Assembly: GCA_051453625.1 (NCBI GenBank)
Contig: JBOZIK010000001.1
Coordinates: 92,843,165 to 92,874,003 of the forward strand
Source of the DNA: Welwitschia mirabilis
Taxonomy: Eukaryota; Gnetophyta; Gnetopsida; Welwitschiales
Length of the DNA stretch: 30,839 nucleotides
Direction of reading: 5' to 3'
The notes under the pieces were generated by a model, which saw only the letters and a list, made by a program, of their open reading frames with translations, ran no database searches and was not told where the DNA came from. Within the stretch, counting starts at the first letter, position 1, and each line of letters opens with the position of its first letter. The translations under genes and the position numbers were made by a program. Positions 1-10,451 of this stretch are shown piece after piece.

Positions 1-1994
1 TCCAAACAAAGGAGAGTATCATTTCTGAACTAAAGGATGGGATATGAAGGAGCTAGCTGGGTGGCAGAAATCTAGTTCTAATAATGAACAAATAAGCTTT
101 GAGTCCATTACCAAAATAAAAAGATAAAGGAGAAAGAAGTTCTCCTTGAGGTAGGCCACTTCTACCTGAAAAGTAGTCGCATGTCTCTCCGTTGACCATA
201 ATAGAGAAGGTTGGTGTCGAGATACAAAAATGAATTAAATTCTTGAGGAGCACAGGTATACCACACTCTTGTAATATTTAGTCTACTATTTTTCACTAGA
301 CTATATCAAACAATTTAGCTATCTCAAGCTTAATAAGCATATCAAGTTTCTATCTTCTATGATGCAGATGAAGGATTTCATTAGTGAGGATTATGTTACT
401 ATGAATAACTCTTACTAATCTAAAACTAGATTGGAATGGAAGGACCATATCTTGGAGAAGTACTTTAAACACATTTATAATAATCTTAGTATAAATATTA
501 TAGAAAACATTGCAAAGAATTATTAGTGTATACTGGAAAGGACTTTCTATGTCTTCCATTTTAGAAATAGGAGTAAGAAAAATGTCATTGAAAGGTTTGT
601 AGAAAGTACCTTTCTCGAATGTTTCTTGAATCGCATCACCAACATTAACTTTGATAATATCCTAAAACATCTAATAGAATTCTATAGTGAAGCCATTAGG
701 ACCTAGCATCCTATTTTTTTTTTCATGAAGTGGATGGTGTTTCAAATTTTCTTCTCTGTGACTTTTTATTTCAAATAACAATATTGTTTTACAATGATAA
801 GATAACTAACTGGAACACTGTTGAGAACCACTAGTTTCTCTATAAATAGATTCTGAAAATATTTAATGAAAGAATTAGCAATCTAAGCATTAGACTTACA
901 ACACATTATAGATGCACTTCACTGAATACTACTTTTCTACTTATGTCTATTCACTATCTAGAAGAAGAATTTTTATGTTGTGGTCCTCTTTTTTAAGCCA
1001 TTGTATTCTAGATCACTATTTCCAATAATTTTCTTCCTTAGAAGATTATCACGATTAAAAGATAAGATTCTTTTCATAAGTTGAACCAAAATGGATGGTT
1101 TTATTATGCATTTGGACAACGCTTAACTCCTCTAATAATTAATTCTTAGTTTTTATAAAGGAATCATTCAACCATTCCTTTTAAATAATTGATTTATGCC
1201 TTAAAATTTTGAGCTTTAGAAATAATCTATAAGTAGCATTACCTTTCACTGGAGTATTCCAAATATGATTGACTAATTCAATGTAGTTTGGATCTTTTAA
1301 CTAAGAGTGCTCAAAACAAAAGAGAGTCTTCTTTTAAGGGGAGTTCATCATAAGGATTAGGGACCTATGATTGGAAAAGAATCTAACTCTTACTTTGAGA
1401 AAGAAATGCTTATTAGAGTTTTTGAATAAACATCAATTAATTCTTAAAATAACAAGATTTTTACCTTCCCTAAAATTACTCCAAGTTTAGGAAACATCAT
1501 AAAGAGGAAGATCTCTGAGGCTACACTTATTAATAAAATCAGAGAAAATATCAATAGCAGATAGATTAGGAATGTTACTGAGCTTGTTATAAGAACTAAG
1601 GATTTGATTGAAGTCACCTATAATGATATCTAAAGAGTCTAACATAATGTGATAAAGGCATTGATGTCTTTAATCATCTTCCTGAGGCCCACAAAAGTTG
1701 GTTATTCTTCTATTTTGATCATTAAAAATCCAATCCATAGTAAGGTATTTGTTACTCTTGCTAATAGTAGATATGTTATCATGATTCTAGAGGATCATTA
1801 ATCCCTCTTTTGTTCCCATACTCAGAATCAAAATGAAGGATCAAGGAAATTACATAAAAATGATTAGTTTTTAAAGAATAAAGCTTTATGTCTTAGACAA
1901 GACACATAGAAACTAGTGTATTCCTTAAGAGACTCCAAAGGTAGGCAATTTTTTGGCCATTTCTAAGGCCTTTACAATTCTAAGAAATAATCAT
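1..1994 (-). pseudogene. LINE ORF2 pseudogene: APE-type endonuclease plus reverse transcriptase (partial)
   Basis: ORF2 of plant LINEs nicks target DNA with an APE-like endonuclease and copies the element RNA by target-primed reverse transcription. The start at 1994 reads MIIS*NCKGLRN, matching the usual MIISWNCRGLRN start with Trp replaced by a stop. Endonuclease motifs follow in order: GDFN (1609-1620), TWSN (1475-1486) and NHRSL (1358-1372), the last in place of the usual SDH with its catalytic Asp changed to Asn. RT motifs then appear: GPNGFTIEF (677-703), LCNVFYNIYTKII (about 485-525) and GLPQGELLSPLSF (about 117-155). The catalytic [YF]ADD box near 15-29 reads FRND. Several frames are needed to follow the protein. 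The remaining RT lies beyond the window. Confidence 0.9.
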
Positions 1995-2449
1995 GGAAAG
2001 ACGAGTTGAGATTTATTATCATCTTGGATGTCATCATTTGTCTCCTTCTCAATCTTATCTTTTCAATTATTTATTCTTATCCTTCTACTTATTTATCCCA
2101 TTTTTCCATTTTTGGTATTTACCAGTGTATCCACCATGTACTCATCAATTTTGTTTCCATAATCTTTAAGTTTCTATCCCTGTACCATGTCCATTTGTGA
2201 CTATTACTATGAATGAAGCATTGGATCTGAGATCAATGTATTATGGATGCACTCTGTGCCTTTCTATTTAACTTTATCATAGTCTTTTTCCATTTCCTTT
2301 TCCATCATCTATTCTAGTTGTTCTTTTGAAAGAATATTATACTTGTTTTCCTATGTCATGAATTCATTATTTAGGATTAAAACTAGTTTCTTTTTCTTTT
2401 TTTTTCTAACTTCTTATTAATCAGTCTTTTTAATCTTTTTTTTCTTTTT

Positions 2450-3225
2450 TTTTTGGCATTTTTTTCATTGTGTAACCATGTTCTCCACATTTTGAACACT
2501 ATATAAGAATATTTTCAATTTCAATATTGAAGACTATTTTCCCCTACATAGTATCCAAGATGATTTTGTCTACATTAAAACTATCTAGTTTCATATAAAC
2601 ACAAAATTTAGCCATTGTTATTTTAGCCATGAGATTAGTAGTTTTATTGAGTTTAACAAATTCCCCTAACATATCTCTAAATTTCTTAAAAAAATAAAGT
2701 TGCTATATTTTTTGATGAGGGTTTGAAATATGAATCTAAACTAGAATCTTTTCAAAAATGGAGGGTTTATCAAGAATAAAAGCAGATTGTTTTATTAAAT
2801 CTAAGCCTCTTTAGATAAAAAAAAATAAGGACCTCCTACCAAAACCTTATTCATATCATCTTCCAAATAAAAATAAAATGCTATAGTTCATATCAAAGAG
2901 GGATTACCTTACTTTTTGTTAGGAATCTCTGATCAAATCATAAGTGTACTTTTCTATGAAGGGGAGCCCCCTGAGGATTGAAACTTGTCAATAAGAATAT
3001 TTCTGAATTGAGTCTCCAAGTACTTTGAGTAGTTCACAGGCATCTTAGGATCAAAGATTTCATCATTATATTTGAAGCCAAAATCCAAGTTAAGTAAACT
3101 TTGAGATTTATTTTCCCTACCAAAATTGCATAAGATTTCATATCAAAGGATTTTACTACTATTGAAGAGTTAGGCATTAGATGTGCTTCCACTACCTTAG
3201 ACATCTCAGATCCACTTAAGCTCAC
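2450..3225 (-). pseudogene. LINE ORF1 pseudogene (DUF4283-like with zinc-knuckle-like end)
   Basis: ORF1 proteins of plant LINEs bind RNA. Here the reading can start near 3225 (MSLSGSEMSKVVEAHL) and must be followed through frameshifts. Around 2820-2880 the minus strand encodes EDDMNKVLVGGPYFF, which matches the ED..RVL.GGPWFF core of DUF4283. Around 2465-2660 it encodes LNKTTNLMAKITMAKFCVYM, then a stop-containing stretch, then CSKCGEHGY, which resembles the Cys-rich knuckle (CSKCGRIGH) that follows DUF4283 in these proteins. It lies directly upstream of ORF2 on the same strand, the normal LINE order. Stops and shifts are frequent. Domain assignment is by eye. Confidence 0.75.
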
Positions 3226-3300
3226 TCTTTTGAGTTTTCAGGGTTCATGAGTCATCATTTAAAAACCTCCCCTTAGGGATAGGAAAATCAATGTGTGGTT

Positions 3301-3830
3301 TAAGCGTACTCTATTGCATCCTTTCGGGTTTTCACAGTAGAACACATCACTAAGGAGTTAGCAAGAGGGCATGTTAAAGATGCATCATGCTAAAAATGTC
3401 CTAAACATGAGCTTCAAAGATCACGATGAAAAAAAAAACCAGTGTAGGACAATCAAAGAAGAGAGAAAACACATCAGTGCATTAAAGATGCATCAAAAAC
3501 ACCCTTTGCATCACTATAACAACTTCTACCGTACTTCCTGATTCTAAAACCTAGCTTCACTATTTCCTCTCAATTTTTGGACTATTTAATCAATATGAGT
3601 CATTTCTTGTAATTATTTGAAGGTTATTGAAGTGTTCAATTTATCATTTCTTGATAAAATTGCCATCTTGGTCATGAATTTTAGTTTCTATTATCTTTTT
3701 GGAAAATATTTAATGAAATTAAATGAGAATGTAATCCAAGTTATTCTTAGTGAGGGTCCACATTCTTATTAATATTTCTTACTCATACTTTTTATGATAT
3801 CTTGGAATATCATAATCTTATGAAAATGAG
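3301..3830. other. Unresolved stretch 5' of the LINE
   Basis: No coding frame of note is visible. It may hold the LINE 5' UTR on its left side and the outer part of the following LTR on its right side, but neither boundary can be fixed from this sequence. Confidence 0.3.
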
Positions 3831-3835
3831 TGTTT

Positions 3836-4052
3836 CATAGATCATCAAATAAGGCAGTGAAAAGTGAGAATCCACGGATCGCTAAATAAGGTAGTGGGAC
3901 TGATAAAACCACAGATCATCAAATGAGGTAGCAGGTGTCACCATTCACTGAATGAGGTAGTGGAGTAAGAGAATAAATGAAAAAATATTATGAGAAATCC
4001 ATAGATCACCGAACAAGGTACTGGGCCTCATAGATCATTAAATGGAATAGGA
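3836..4052 (+). repeat. Six-copy short degenerate repeat (GATCAYYRAATRAGGTAGTGG)
   Basis: Six related copies of a ~24-bp unit lie at about 3836, 3873, 3910, 3941, 3998 and 4028. The unit reads roughly CATAGATCAYYRAATRAGG followed by TAGTGGG. Spacing is irregular (about 30-57 bp) because the spacers differ. The array sits upstream of a primer-site-like sequence at 5028, so it is probably inside an LTR. Its role is unknown; repeats of this kind in LTRs can be U3 enhancer arrays, which is inference here. Confidence 0.75.
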
Positions 4053-4469
4053 GAAAATTAAAAAATATATATGTAAAAAATTTATAGAAAACTAATTCTT
4101 TCATATCATTTTTGTAAGGTCATCATTTCTTGAAAATTCTTGATTCTTACCTTATCGATCTTGAGACTTAGAATCCTTTAATCTTTATCTTGACTTACTT
4201 GGATGATACTACGAGTTGTGAAATTTTCACGATTCTGACTTCATATTCTTATGTAAACAGGTGGAAAAACTAGAGCTTAATTATCGAGGAGGCCATATAG
4301 AAGTGGAGATTATCTTTTTCAGTTTATGTTGAGAAATTATTTTTGAGTGAAACTTAAAATTCTGTTATCTTGAATTTCTCAATGATGTGATTAATTGTGA
4401 TCTTAAGAATACTTTCCAATTTGAATCATGTATATTTTTTGTTCTACCTTCTTAAACTTATAATATTAA

Positions 4470-4571
4470 ATGTGATAAATTCAAATTTTACTGTTAAAAA
4501 TTTCTATATTTTCATTATCGATGTCATAAATTTCAGATTTGCTTATTAAAAAATTCTATATTGAAATTGTA
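4470..4571 (+). repeat. Two-copy 51-bp tandem duplication, diverged
   Basis: Two adjacent units starting ATGTGATAAATTCA (4470) and ATGTCATAAATTTCA (4521) share the pattern ATAAATT, TTAAAAA, TTCTATATT at the same offsets. They are clearly related but diverged. The sequence is AT-rich and shows no coding potential. Confidence 0.6.
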
Positions 4572-5027
4572 GAATCTTTAGTATAACTTATTAGAATAAT
4601 TATCAAAGATCATTAATTTTGTAAAATATTTACTATTCCATGTTTTTAATATAATTATTAGCCAATTATTTTGAATCAATCATTATTCTATTATATCTTA
4701 TAATAGTTTACGTTTTATATTATGAAAAGAAGGAGTAGTTAATGCAGAAAGATATCATGAAGGAAAGGGCCATATTAGGGAGAGTTATTATTAAAGGGAA
4801 GTTATAATTACTTGAGGAGAAGGACCATGTATGATTTATTATATATCATAATAATATTTGAAGCTTTAGGTTACACAAAGATGAATGATACAAAGCTTAA
4901 CATTTTAAAAAAAAAACATTATAATTTATAATCAATGCATATGATTAAAGGAAAAGGTTGAGGACATAGCATTTTGGTAATTAAGTAATATTCATAAAAT
5001 TTGGGTTAAATAAATGGATGATACATT

Positions 5028-5042
5028 TCAGTATTAGAGCAT
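5028..5042 (+). other. Candidate primer-binding site (initiator-Met tRNA type), decayed
   Basis: TCAGTATTAGAGCAT matches the usual TGGTATCAGAGCAT apart from a few changes, including C-to-T. It directly follows an ACA end typical of an LTR. It supports a plus-strand element to its left and right. Confidence 0.45.
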
Positions 5043-6064
5043 TATATAGAATTTTTTTTTATTACTAAAATGAGTATCACATTTTGAGTATTATAGTATT
5101 GGATCAAGTTTTTGGTTATAGAAAAGATCGGTCTTATAGTATTATTTTTGAGTTTTCCTTTAGGCATAAGCTAACCTTTAAGTCTAACATGATATTACAA
5201 GATTTAGCTTGAGTTTTCTTTCATGTTATGCTTACTCTTTCATTCTCATAAAATGTCGCTATTTCTTTGATATTTTGGTTTTAAGTATGGCTTATTTTAC
5301 ATACATACTTATAATGATTTTGATAAGTTAAAAGAATAATAGTTTATTATTTGATGAAATTTTTTTAATAGTAAGTGTGAATGTTCTTACATACTTGTTA
5401 TGTTAAGTAATCATAGCTTTGTAGTGATTCAGATTTAAACTAAGTTTTTACTTAGTTATCATTCTCTCATAAGGATATATGAGGTAAATTTTAACAAAAG
5501 ATACATATAAATTCTACTTGTAAAAGAAATCAAATAAAACTAAAAATCAAAAAGTTTAAGGAAGGAAGTGATCTTCGATCAATGATGCAAGGGAACAAAA
5601 ATGCTCTAGGGATCTAGCGATTCATCCAACTCTCATCCTTTGCTCCAAAGATTCTTGTATCCTAGAACTTAATAAACAAATAAGCTTCATCTAAAAATGG
5701 CTAATGCCAAGTTAATGTGTAATAATAATGAAAGTATGAAATACACATGGAATTAGTTTTATCTAAATATTGCTAATGTAAAATTAATGTGTAATAACAA
5801 TTAAAGAGTTTAAACTAATTCTATAATTGATCCTACTTAAATATTGCTAATATCAAATGACTTTGTGCATTAAAAATAAAAGGGATTAAATCAATTCTTA
5901 TATTAAACTGATACATTACATCATTAAAGAAGAAGAAGAACTCCTCAATTAGCCTTGAACATTCTGTTCCTAAGAAAGAGTATTAGAGTGCCATGACGTC
6001 CAAGCCTCCAAGTTTTTCCCATGTTAAGACAATTAAAGATGTTTACAATGGAGCACCAAGGCGT

Positions 6065-6072
6065 TTTTATAG
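6065..6072 (-). promoter_or_regulatory. TATA box in 3' LTR
   Basis: CTATAAAA on the minus strand is the counterpart of the box at 11317-11324. Its conservation in both diverged LTRs supports the minus orientation. Confidence 0.5.
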
Positions 6073-6648
6073 ATGAGGAAAGTCTTAGAGAGGCATTGTT
6101 TTGATTACGTTAGGTGGATTATTTATGTGTTAGATGGATTATTACATCAAGGGAGTCACAATGGGTAGTTACTTAAGCAAAAAGTTACAAACATTTGGCT
6201 GGGTAGTCATAAAGAGGATTCCTTTATCTTCAAGTGCAAACATGATGATGATGTATCTGTTGACTAATGATGATGCTACCAATGAATGTCATATCATGTG
6301 TCTCCACGTAATCATCTTCATTATTGCCACGTCATTGTGACATGTGGATTTGTACTTCCACCAACTGTTGCTAGAATTGAGGTTATTATCTAGCTTAGTT
6401 CATAAGTGCAAAATGATTATTTCCCAAAATAGGTGTAGGAATGTGAGTTTTATGCAATTTCTTCTTAGAAGGATAACAGGAACAGTGGTCCTCACTAGCA
6501 ACACCAGTGTTTGGTATTGAAAGTTCATCATCTTGGAAATAGTTCTTTTGAGGGCCATAATATACATGCTTATGTTAAGGGAAGTCCATAATTTCCTATA
6601 AAAGTAATAATATGTAAAGAAAACATTAATAACTAATAAAACCATTAT

Positions 6649-6658
6649 NNNNNNNNNN
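6649..6658. other. Assembly gap (10 N)
   Basis: Ten N bases lie inside the left LTR. At the matching point the right LTR reads through a T-rich stretch (about 11908-11926), which suggests a short low-complexity gap of about 10-13 bases. Confidence 0.95.
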
Positions 6659-6717
6659 TCCTATGTTAAATTGATCAATTATACTTTGCCTATCATGTTA
6701 ATTTTGGCATGTAAACA

Positions 6718-8434
6718 CAACCTAAACAATCATTTACTAGTTTTTTTAGTAAAAATTTGATGAAGAAATTGTGGCATGGAAAAATTAACTGAGTGAAAAA
6801 TGACATGAAAGGAAATGATATGACATTTTTGAAAATTTTTTATCAATTTTTTAACAATTAGGCATTAAAAGTGAAAACATTTTTGTAAAAGCAAAGGTCA
6901 TATGCCTAACCAAAATTAAACTTTATCCTAAAAGTTAAAAGAGGAAAAATTTTACAAGGCTTTTAAGAACAAGTTAATTAGACAAAGGTTGACACATGAT
7001 AATGATAAATAAATGTAGGAAAAACCACACTACAATCTAAGGGGAAAACAAAAACAAGAAACCTAATAAAAAATTTCATCATCCACAAATTGTAAAAATA
7101 AAATACCTAGGTTGTTGGTTCCATTCATTGAAAATTTCACAAGTTTTATTCTAAATTTAGAATGCATCACATTTATCACACAAAAAATATATCCTTTGAG
7201 TAAACCTGCAAGTAGTCAAAAATTAGTTAAGAAAAATTTCCAAGTATGTAAGTTAAAGAAAGTATTCATAAAAAGCATCTTCTAATTTCACCCTTTTGAT
7301 TCTAATTTACATTTTTTCATAATCATGCCTTATTCCTTATTTTAAGAATTTTGATCTAATTAGGCATTTAGTGTTATAACATCTTCTACCAATAGAGTTA
7401 AACATGTTTATTTACAAAGGAGTTAGTGTTATATTGCCATCAAGTGTTTCTAGCCCTGATGCAGTTGAACATTTCACAAATAAAATTGTTAGAGCTACAT
7501 TACTCATGAGCGTCTATAGGCTCGATGCAGTTAACTAAATCCAATTGTTAATGATCAATAGTTAATGTGATTTTGGAGAAGAGATATTTTTATGTTTTTT
7601 AATCATCCTTTTCATAGTCAATAATTTTTTAATGCACATAAAGTGATCATTGACTTATTAACCTAATCAAGATAACTCATGTTCCCATGAAATTCTTGAA
7701 AATAATTCACTTAACAGGAAGGTATATTTCACCTTAATTCAACCATATTTTCCCATTGGAAGACCTTAACTAAAATTATACTTTAACAAGTTAACTCGAA
7801 GATAAGCACATTCTTTTCTTGAAAACTATAGGTAAACTTAAATTGCACCTAATTCATAATAATAGTTTAATCACTTATTAATGGTTTATTTACTTAGGAC
7901 AATCAATTAGAATCATCTAATCTAATGAATTCATGAATAGATGGAAAGGGAGGGTGGTTAGTGTATGTATGAAGGTGACAAAGTGGATGGAATAAAAGGA
8001 GAAATATAAGGTAATGATGGTTTATTCGATGATGAGAATGGTATTTAAGATTTCTTATCTAAAAATGTTTAAGTTTTTAATTATATGGATGGAAGTGCTT
8101 GGGCGATTTGAGGCATGAAAGGGTATAAAGCACAAAATTTTTTAAGTATTTTTAATTTTCTCAAATCAAAATTTATTCTAAAGGGAAAATCTACTCAAAA
8201 GCAAATCTTAACTTAAAATCACACAAAGAAGCTAAAACATTTCAAGGCATTTCTCAAGGTATTATACATGTGAAGGCTCAAAATAATGAATGTGATGTTT
8301 AAATTATGAGTTAAAACCATACGATGCATTCAAAGATGAGATCGAATCCCCATAAACATTTGTACATGAATCCATAAAATTTAAAGAACATTAACATTAG
8401 TGATGAAATCTATTCAGCTAAAATTAGTGATTTT
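6718..8434 (-). other. 3' internal region of the pol-less element, no coding signal
   Basis: Pol genes would normally sit here in a complete Ty3/gypsy element. I see no protease, RT, RNase H or integrase motif on either strand, and no long frame. It is either a deletion scar plus 3' non-coding sequence or the normal non-coding tail of a non-autonomous family. Confidence 0.4.
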
Positions 8435-9660
8435 TCATCCTTTATCATATTCTTGCTTACTCAACTCCTCATGAAAGACGTCATTTTTGGATAAATATAA
8501 AGGTAAAGTGGAATCCATGAAAGACAAATGATCATCAAAAGAAGTATTAAAAAATGGTTCCAAAGGTATGCGTTTGTCTTCATCATCAAGGTTTGAGTCT
8601 TGCTTAAGAGATGAAAATGTCATAATTTGTTTAAGAGGTTGTTGAGAAAAAAATTGATCAAAAAAAGGATCATAAAAAGGCTTTTGATTAATGTTCTTTT
8701 CTTCATTAAGGTTCTCAAGAAATGCTTTCTCAAAAGGTTGTGTAAGTGACATAGGTTGAGGTTCAAAGATAGGTTCATTTTTAATGTTGTTTACTTCATT
8801 AATGTAGTGTAGTATTCATCATTTGTTACGTAACATTCTATTTTTTTCTCCCTTATATGTTTGCTTACTAGCTATAGATTGATCATCATCATTCAAAGTG
8901 TCTAATCCCACTCTGTAGTACAATCTAGATGCACCTAATCAATCACTTTCTAGGACATGTGTAAACTTAAGGTCCTCTTGGTTTTTCTCAAAGGTCTCAT
9001 TGTGGACTTCTTCAAGGGTTTCTTCCTCATTCCTAAGGAGTATGGTTTGGATGTTGTCACTTCTAGTTTCATTAATCTCTTCAAGGTTTTATAGGCTTGT
9101 GGATTCATGGAGTGTAGGAAGTTTTTCTACTTCTTCTTGGTTAATTGTACTAAAGATCTGATTAGTAACTTGGTTTAACTATTGGGTATATTTCTCAAGC
9201 CTTTGGTTTATTTGCATTTGGGCTTTCATGAATATTACAAGGGTATTTCCACAGAAATTAACAAGGGTTATTAAGTTGTGGGATATGAAGGTATTAATTA
9301 AATGATGAAGAATATGAAAGTGAAGATGAGGGATATTCATGACAAGATGGAAAATAAGAATTAAAGGATGATGAATACAAAAATTAAGGTAAATGATTGG
9401 GATTATGAAAGGTGAAGAAACATGAGGGATCAAACCCCTACATGTTGGTATATAGGCTTTAGAATTCATCATTACAAGGAGGTTGATTTAGGTATGGTTG
9501 GGGTTGAAAATACCGCTTAAAGTCTGTCTAGGTCTAATAAAGTCTCCTATAGCTTGTTTGGATAGGTTTCGGTTTGTAAGGGTAGATAGGTTCAAGATTA
9601 GAAGGTGTTTGAAATGGATTTTGTGCCTAATTCATTTGTAAGTTTTTGTAAAACGGGTTA
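8435..9660 (-). pseudogene. Gag-like reading frame of the pol-less element, decayed
   Basis: From 9472 down to 8435 one minus-strand frame stays open for about 345 codons apart from about five stops. That is far longer than expected in such AT-rich DNA. Upstream, around 9480-9660, a shifted frame gives a Pro/Tyr/Gln-rich stretch (QNPFQTPSNLEPIYPYKPKP, then RYFQPQPYLNQPP). The middle carries FMKAQMQINQRLEKYTQ, like the helical tail of Ty3/gypsy Gag, followed by an acidic Glu/Asn-rich part (LRNEEETLEEVHNETFEKN). The last ~125 codons are uninterrupted and rich in Phe, Asp and Glu (FYDPFFDQFFSQQ). No zinc knuckle or protease motif was seen. Function is inferred only from position and composition. 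Confidence 0.55.
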
Positions 9661-10428
9661 AGGTTTAGACTAAAAGGTTCACGTTTTCCTTAATATTTTT
9701 TCAGTTTTAGAAGAAGGTTGCAATTAGAAAAGTTTCAAGAGATCTAAAAGAAGTTATAGTTAAAATCTGAGTGACAAACTCGCGAAAAAACTAGAAGCAT
9801 CAGTTACTATTTATAGCAGTGCCAATATTTTTTAGAGATTTGAGTTGAAAAAAAAAAAAGAAGAGTTACAGGTGTGAATGGATAAGTTATTTTATGTTAC
9901 TGGGCATAGAAAATGAGTAGCAAAAAATGAGATGGTGGTAGGATGAAATGAAGTGAAAACTATAAAAAAATCCTAAAGATTTTTTTAAAAATTTTTATAG
10001 AATTAACAGAATAGAAACTAAAAATTAAAAAAAAGAAAATTTATAGAAATTAAAGAACAAAACACATAAAACACATAACACAAATCATTAGAGTTTCATT
10101 TATTTTTAATTTACAATCTTAGGTTCTGTTGCACCTATAAGAAAGTTGTTAGACCTACAACATGAAATATTAGATACAAAAATCGATTTTTTTTAGATGT
10201 TAGATTGAAAATTAAACCTAACAATTTGGACTAGTTAAGAAAGTTTCCTAGAAAAGAATCACTACCTATCACTAGAAGGAAAATAAAACACAAAAATAAA
10301 AGAAGAAAAGGATCATTTCAGGTATTACTGGAAGAAGTACTTGTAACCACCATTGGAAAAATAAAATCTAATTAAAAATTGTAATGAAAACAATCATGTG
10401 CTCTTGAAAAAATTATCATGCAAATATA
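9661..10428 (-). other. Leader region of the pol-less element
   Basis: The sequence lies between the primer site and the gag-like frame. It is AT-rich, with A-runs (for example near 9850) and no open frame that I could recognise. The start of gag may be hidden in it by decay. Confidence 0.4.
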
Positions 10429-10446
10429 TCCTAAAAAACGGTGCTA
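10429..10446 (-). other. Degraded Asp-tRNA-type primer-binding site
   Basis: Read on the minus strand just inside the right LTR, TAGCACCGTTTTTTAGGA matches the Athila-type site TGGCGCCGTTGCCGGGGA at 11 of 18 positions. Five of the seven differences are transitions, as expected from deamination. It is a candidate only. Confidence 0.45.
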
Positions 10447-10451
10447 AAATT

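Larger units (their letters stand above)
1..3300 (-). mobile_element. Decayed plant L1-type LINE, 3' end outside window
   Basis: This is a non-LTR retrotransposon on the minus strand. Reading from about 3225 downward, it shows an ORF1 remnant with a DUF4283-like region and a zinc-knuckle-like end, then an ORF2 remnant with an endonuclease followed by reverse transcriptase. The order and spacing match plant L1 elements. Many stops and frameshifts interrupt both frames, so the copy is dead. The left window edge cuts inside the RT domain, so the rest of RT, the 3' UTR and the poly(A) tail are not visible. The 5' limit is uncertain; no target duplication could be identified. Confidence 0.9.
3830..5400 (+). 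mobile_element. Probable truncated LTR retrotransposon 5' end (Ty3/gypsy-like)
   Basis: The sequence ends an LTR-like stretch with ATACA at about 5025, followed at once by TTTCAGTATTAGAGCA, which resembles the common plant primer site TTTGGTATCAGAGCA. The downstream piece (5026-5407) would be the start of the internal region, and it is cut by the next element at 5408. The LTR start is not determined, and no partner LTR is visible in the window. Superfamily assignment is a guess from the primer-site context. Confidence 0.4.
5408..6717 (-). repeat. 3' LTR of the Athila/Tat-like element
   Basis: This 1.31-kb copy is the direct-repeat partner of 10452-11982. On the minus strand it starts TGTTTACATGCC and ends CTATGATTA. 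A 10-N assembly gap interrupts it at 6649-6658. No clear polypurine tract is visible next to it at 6718. Confidence 0.85.

Noticed and set aside
6134-6645. Short frames inside the left LTR
   Set aside because: LTR sequence; the aligned copy on the right does not conserve them.
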